From: an uncultured Bacteroidales bacterium | GTDB lineage: Bacteria; Bacteroidota; Bacteroidia; Bacteroidales; Muribaculaceae | Length of the DNA: 42,594 nt | Direction: 5' to 3' | Assembly (NCBI GenBank): GCA_902777835.1 | Contig: CACYVC010000021.1 | Span: 1-42,594 of the forward strand | Part shown: piece after piece, positions 40,611 through 42,594 of the stretch | How positions within the stretch are numbered: position 1 is the stretch's first letter | Layout of the letters: each line of letters opens with the position of its first letter | Notes under the pieces: model-generated | Database searches by the model: none | What the model was told of the DNA's origin: nothing | Seen by the model: the letters and a program-made list of their open reading frames with translations, nothing else | Program-made: the position numbers and the translations under genes

Positions 40611-42104
40611 TTATTTATATAGTGGTAATGTAATAATAAATTTCGATCCTTTACCCACTTCGCTTTCGGCTTTGATGGTGCCGCCAAAGAGGGTTATCAT
40701 CTTGTGAACATAGGCTAGACCCAATCCAAAGCCTTTCACATCATGCCGGTTGCCAGTAGAGACGCGGTAGAATTTCTCAAAAATCTTCTTCAAGTCGTCA
40801 CGCTTGATGCCTATGCCATTGTCTTCCACAACGATGGTGATGTGAGAGTCATCGGGGTTACTGGTGCTCACCGTAAGCTTAGGTGCCACATCTTCGCGAC
40901 GATACTTGATGGCATTGTCAAGAAGATTGAATATCACATTAGTGAAATGCATTTCATCTACATTGACTATAGGGTCGTCGCTGTTGAGATTGGCAGTGAG
41001 CGTGCCCCCAAATTTCTCCACCTTAAGATTATAGGTATTGACCACGCTGTAAATGACCGAGTCGGCATCCACTTCCTGAAGCTTCATAGTGGCACTAGTA
41101 CGGTCAAACATCGACATCTGCAACACTTTCTCTACCTGGAAGCGCAAACGTTTAGTCTCGTCCTTTATCACCGTCGATGCCTGCTTGAGCAACGCTGGAC
41201 TCTTGACCACAGCAGGGTCATCGAGCATTTGAGCAGCCAGCGAAATGCTAGAAATGGGCGTCTTGAACTCGTGGGTCATATTGTTTATGAAGTCGTTCTT
41301 TATCTCACTGAGTTTCTTCTGCCTAAATATGAGTATGACAGTGAACACAAAGAGCCCCATCAGTAAAAAAGTGAAAGCAATAGATGGCAGCATGAATTTA
41401 ATGGAAGAGAACACATAATCACTCTTGGTAGGGAACACCACATTGAGTGTGATATTGCTGTCTTTTGTTTTGGGGAAGAGAATCTGTGAATAGATATTAT
41501 CTACCTTATTCGTGTTCTGCTCATAACCATTAGTGCAATATACAATCGTTGCCGAACGATTGACAACAGCAAACTCAAACGGCATTTTAAGGCCATTGCG
41601 CTGAAGCTCCATGTCTATGTAAAAACGAACCTTTGAAGAGTCGGCCCGTTCAGCAATCGGACGGTCACTGGCATGCTCAAGGATATTGAGAATTACCTCG
41701 TTGAGTAACGCCTTCTGATAAAGATATTCGTTTTTAAGAGTCTCCTGGCGGCTACGATCATAACCCAAATTAGGTGTTAAACTATTCTCGTTTCCAAACC
41801 GCTTTCTAGTAGGCGGAACAAACGATTGGTTCGGGTTGAAATCAATATCGCTAGAATTGAACTGACCACCGTTGATGTTCATCATCTTCGACTGAGTATT
41901 GTCAAGATGTGTGTCAAGAAAATGTTTTGTCTCGTCACGTTCTAGATTCGAAGCCACATTATAGAGACTCAGTGTTACCAACTCACGGAAATGGTCGTTA
42001 CGCATCTTTACCATCTTTTCAATGTACATAATCTGCATGAACAGCAACCCAAGAAGGGTGACTGCCATCACAATTGTCATGATCCAAATGGTAGATTTCT
42101 TCAT
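40611..42104 (-). CDS. rprX: Sensor histidine kinase RprX
   Basis: 497 residues. TM1 lies at about 7-27 and TM2 at about 240-265, bounding a periplasmic sensor region of roughly 210 residues. The HisKA H-box is FINNMTHEFKTPISSI with phospho-acceptor His278. The HATPase part has the N-box IFNLLDNAIKYR, the G1 box VEDNGIGIKRDDL, F-box FEKFYRV and G2 box GFGLGLAYVHKM, ending GSKFIITLP. It is the cognate kinase for RprY encoded downstream. The start ATG is preceded by a leader of about 86 nt from the -7 element at 42196-42203. Confidence 0.92.
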   Translation of the reverse strand: MKKSTIWIMTIVMAVTLLGLLFMQIMYIEKMVKMRNDHFRELVTLSLYNVASNLERDETKHFLDTHLDNTQSKMMNINGGQFNSSDIDFNPNQSFVPPTRKRFGNENSLTPNLGYDRSRQETLKNEYLYQKALLNEVILNILEHASDRPIAERADSSKVRFYIDMELQRNGLKMPFEFAVVNRSATIVYCTNGYEQNTNKVDNIYSQILFPKTKDSNITLNVVFPTKSDYVFSSIKFMLPSIAFTFLLMGLFVFTVILIFRQKKLSEIKNDFINNMTHEFKTPISSISLAAQMLDDPAVVKSPALLKQASTVIKDETKRLRFQVEKVLQMSMFDRTSATMKLQEVDADSVIYSVVNTYNLKVEKFGGTLTANLNSDDPIVNVDEMHFTNVIFNLLDNAIKYRREDVAPKLTVSTSNPDDSHITIVVEDNGIGIKRDDLKKIFEKFYRVSTGNRHDVKGFGLGLAYVHKMITLFGGTIKAESEVGKGSKFIITLPLYK

Positions 42105-42195
42105 TTCAGTGTCAAAAAAACATCAAAAAAAGTCGTTAACGCAGCAAAAAACACCGCAATCTGTTAACAAACGACCAAAATTTAACTTTACGGTG

Positions 42196-42203
42196 CAAAA
42201 TTA
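42196..42203 (-). promoter_or_regulatory. Promoter of the rprXY operon
   Basis: The minus strand reads TAATTTTG, a TAnnTTTG match 92 nt before the rprX start. There is no clear -33 element. A 26-bp perfect palindrome lies about 40 bp upstream (42242-42267). Confidence 0.6.
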
Positions 42204-42241
42204 ACAAAACTATGTGAAATTAAAAAATTTTGAGCAATTTT

Positions 42242-42267
42242 TTTGTAAAAAAATATTTTTTTACAAA
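42242..42267. repeat. 26-bp perfect AT-rich palindrome upstream of rprXY
   Basis: TTTGTAAAAAAAT (42242-42254) is directly followed by its exact inverse ATTTTTTTACAAA (42255-42267), with no loop. It could be an operator, a cruciform-forming site or a chance AT-rich palindrome. Confidence 0.6.
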
Positions 42268-42361
42268 TCAATCAAAAAAGAAAGGGAAAAAGAGAATAAT
42301 AGGAAGATAGGAAAGTGATAGGAAAGAGGTAAAAGAAAAAAGCAAGCGTGGTTGTTGTTCA

Positions 42362-42387
42362 GTATTGCGCCGCAAGCGCGGCGTTCA
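42362..42387 (+). repeat. Dispersed hairpin repeat, copy 2
   Basis: A 26-nt element that differs from 29279-29304 at two positions. The core CGCCGC-AAGC-GCGGCG is a perfect 6-bp hairpin. One of the two differences converts the G-U pair of copy 1 to G-C, so the fold is kept. It lies between the rRNA operon terminator and rprXY. Confidence 0.7.
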
Positions 42388-42465
42388 GAGGAGCGGCTAG
42401 GCTCTGGGCGGTGAAGGGAATATCGCGCGGGGAACAAAAAGGGAAAAGGGAAACAAAAAGGGAAC

Positions 42466-42500
42466 AAAAAAAGAGACCCAGGAACGGATTCCTGGGTCTC
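42466..42500 (-). terminator. Terminator of the rRNA operon
   Basis: A perfect 12-bp stem (42473-42484 GAGACCCAGGAA, 42489-42500 TTCCTGGGTCTC) has a 4-nt loop and is followed on the minus strand by TTTTTTT. It lies just after the 5S rRNA gene. Confidence 0.93.
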
Positions 42501-42504
42501 CATA

Positions 42505-42594
<90 letters not shown>

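Larger units (their letters stand above)
42105..42472. other. Intergenic region, 368 nt, between rprX and the rRNA operon
   Basis: It contains the rprXY promoter (42196-42203), the perfect palindrome (42242-42267), a purine-rich stretch on the plus strand (about 42268-42345), the second copy of the hairpin repeat (42362-42387) and another A/G-rich run with GGGAACAAAAA repeats (about 42428-42472). No protein-coding gene is supported here. Confidence 0.7.

Noticed and set aside
39897-42104. PorXY two-component pair of type IX secretion
   Set aside because: The regulator is a classical OmpR/PhoB type with a winged helix, while PorX has a receiver plus a PglZ-type domain; RprXY fits better.

Overview
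This window is a chromosomal segment of a Bacteroidales bacterium, most like a gut Muribaculaceae or Prevotellaceae member. The evidence is the repeated promoter element TAnnTTTG (several copies with a TTG or TTTG about 20 bp upstream), almost no Shine-Dalgarno sequences, and family content typical of the order: DUF5683, a DUF6089/PorG-like protein beside uppS-bamA-OmpH/Skp, RprXY, a large IspG, a PorE-like OmpA protein, DUF6242, dockerin-like C-termini and a type IX-like C-terminal tail. All calls come from reading the sequence; no database search or alignment was run.

Layout. 1-1279: tRNA-Pro(GGG) on the minus strand and a DUF4332 protein, each with promoter and terminator. 1280-5424: plus-strand operon parB, DUF5683 membrane protein, LysM lytic transglycosylase (MltD type). 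5453-13675: minus-strand envelope biogenesis cluster, transcribed DUF6242 lipoprotein, DUF6089/PorG-like, uppS, bamA, two OmpH/Skp chaperones, a strong terminator, then a separately promoted third OmpH/Skp and an orphan vsr. 13881-16576: plus-strand DUF4886 lipoprotein, GYF_2/DUF4339 membrane protein, TPM-domain protein. 16691-23250: minus-strand RND efflux operon (HlyD-type adaptor, RND pump, TolC-type channel, DUF2284 protein), divergent from an AraC regulator. 24450-28097: TolB-like propeller protein and a secreted multidomain amidase. 28229-35103: dusB, rpoN, PAP2-like membrane protein, ispG, CotH-family secreted protein. 35118-38965: an unrecognised periplasmic protein (minus), then the PorE-like lipoprotein and a YfcE-type phosphodiesterase (plus). 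38995-42203: plsC and the rprX-rprY two-component operon (minus). 42466-42594: terminator and 3' part of a 5S rRNA gene, the end of an rRNA operon that continues past the window on the minus strand.

Most of the content is core cell-envelope biology: outer-membrane protein assembly (BamA, Skp), undecaprenyl and isoprenoid supply (UppS, IspG), peptidoglycan turnover (MltD-like, amidase), phospholipid synthesis (PlsC), possible type IX secretion parts (PorG-like, PorE-like, a tailed amidase) and drug or metal efflux.

The most unusual signal is a family of seven intergenic arrays built from back-to-back 7-nt units (mostly AACT plus three bases, also CGTTTAT-like and GTGGAAR-like units). They keep an unbroken 7-nt register even where the unit sequence changes, run up to or into the stop codons of neighbouring genes, completely fill one intergenic gap, and supply the last codons of one gene and the start codon of another. 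Two of them share the same order of unit blocks. I know of no established function for them.
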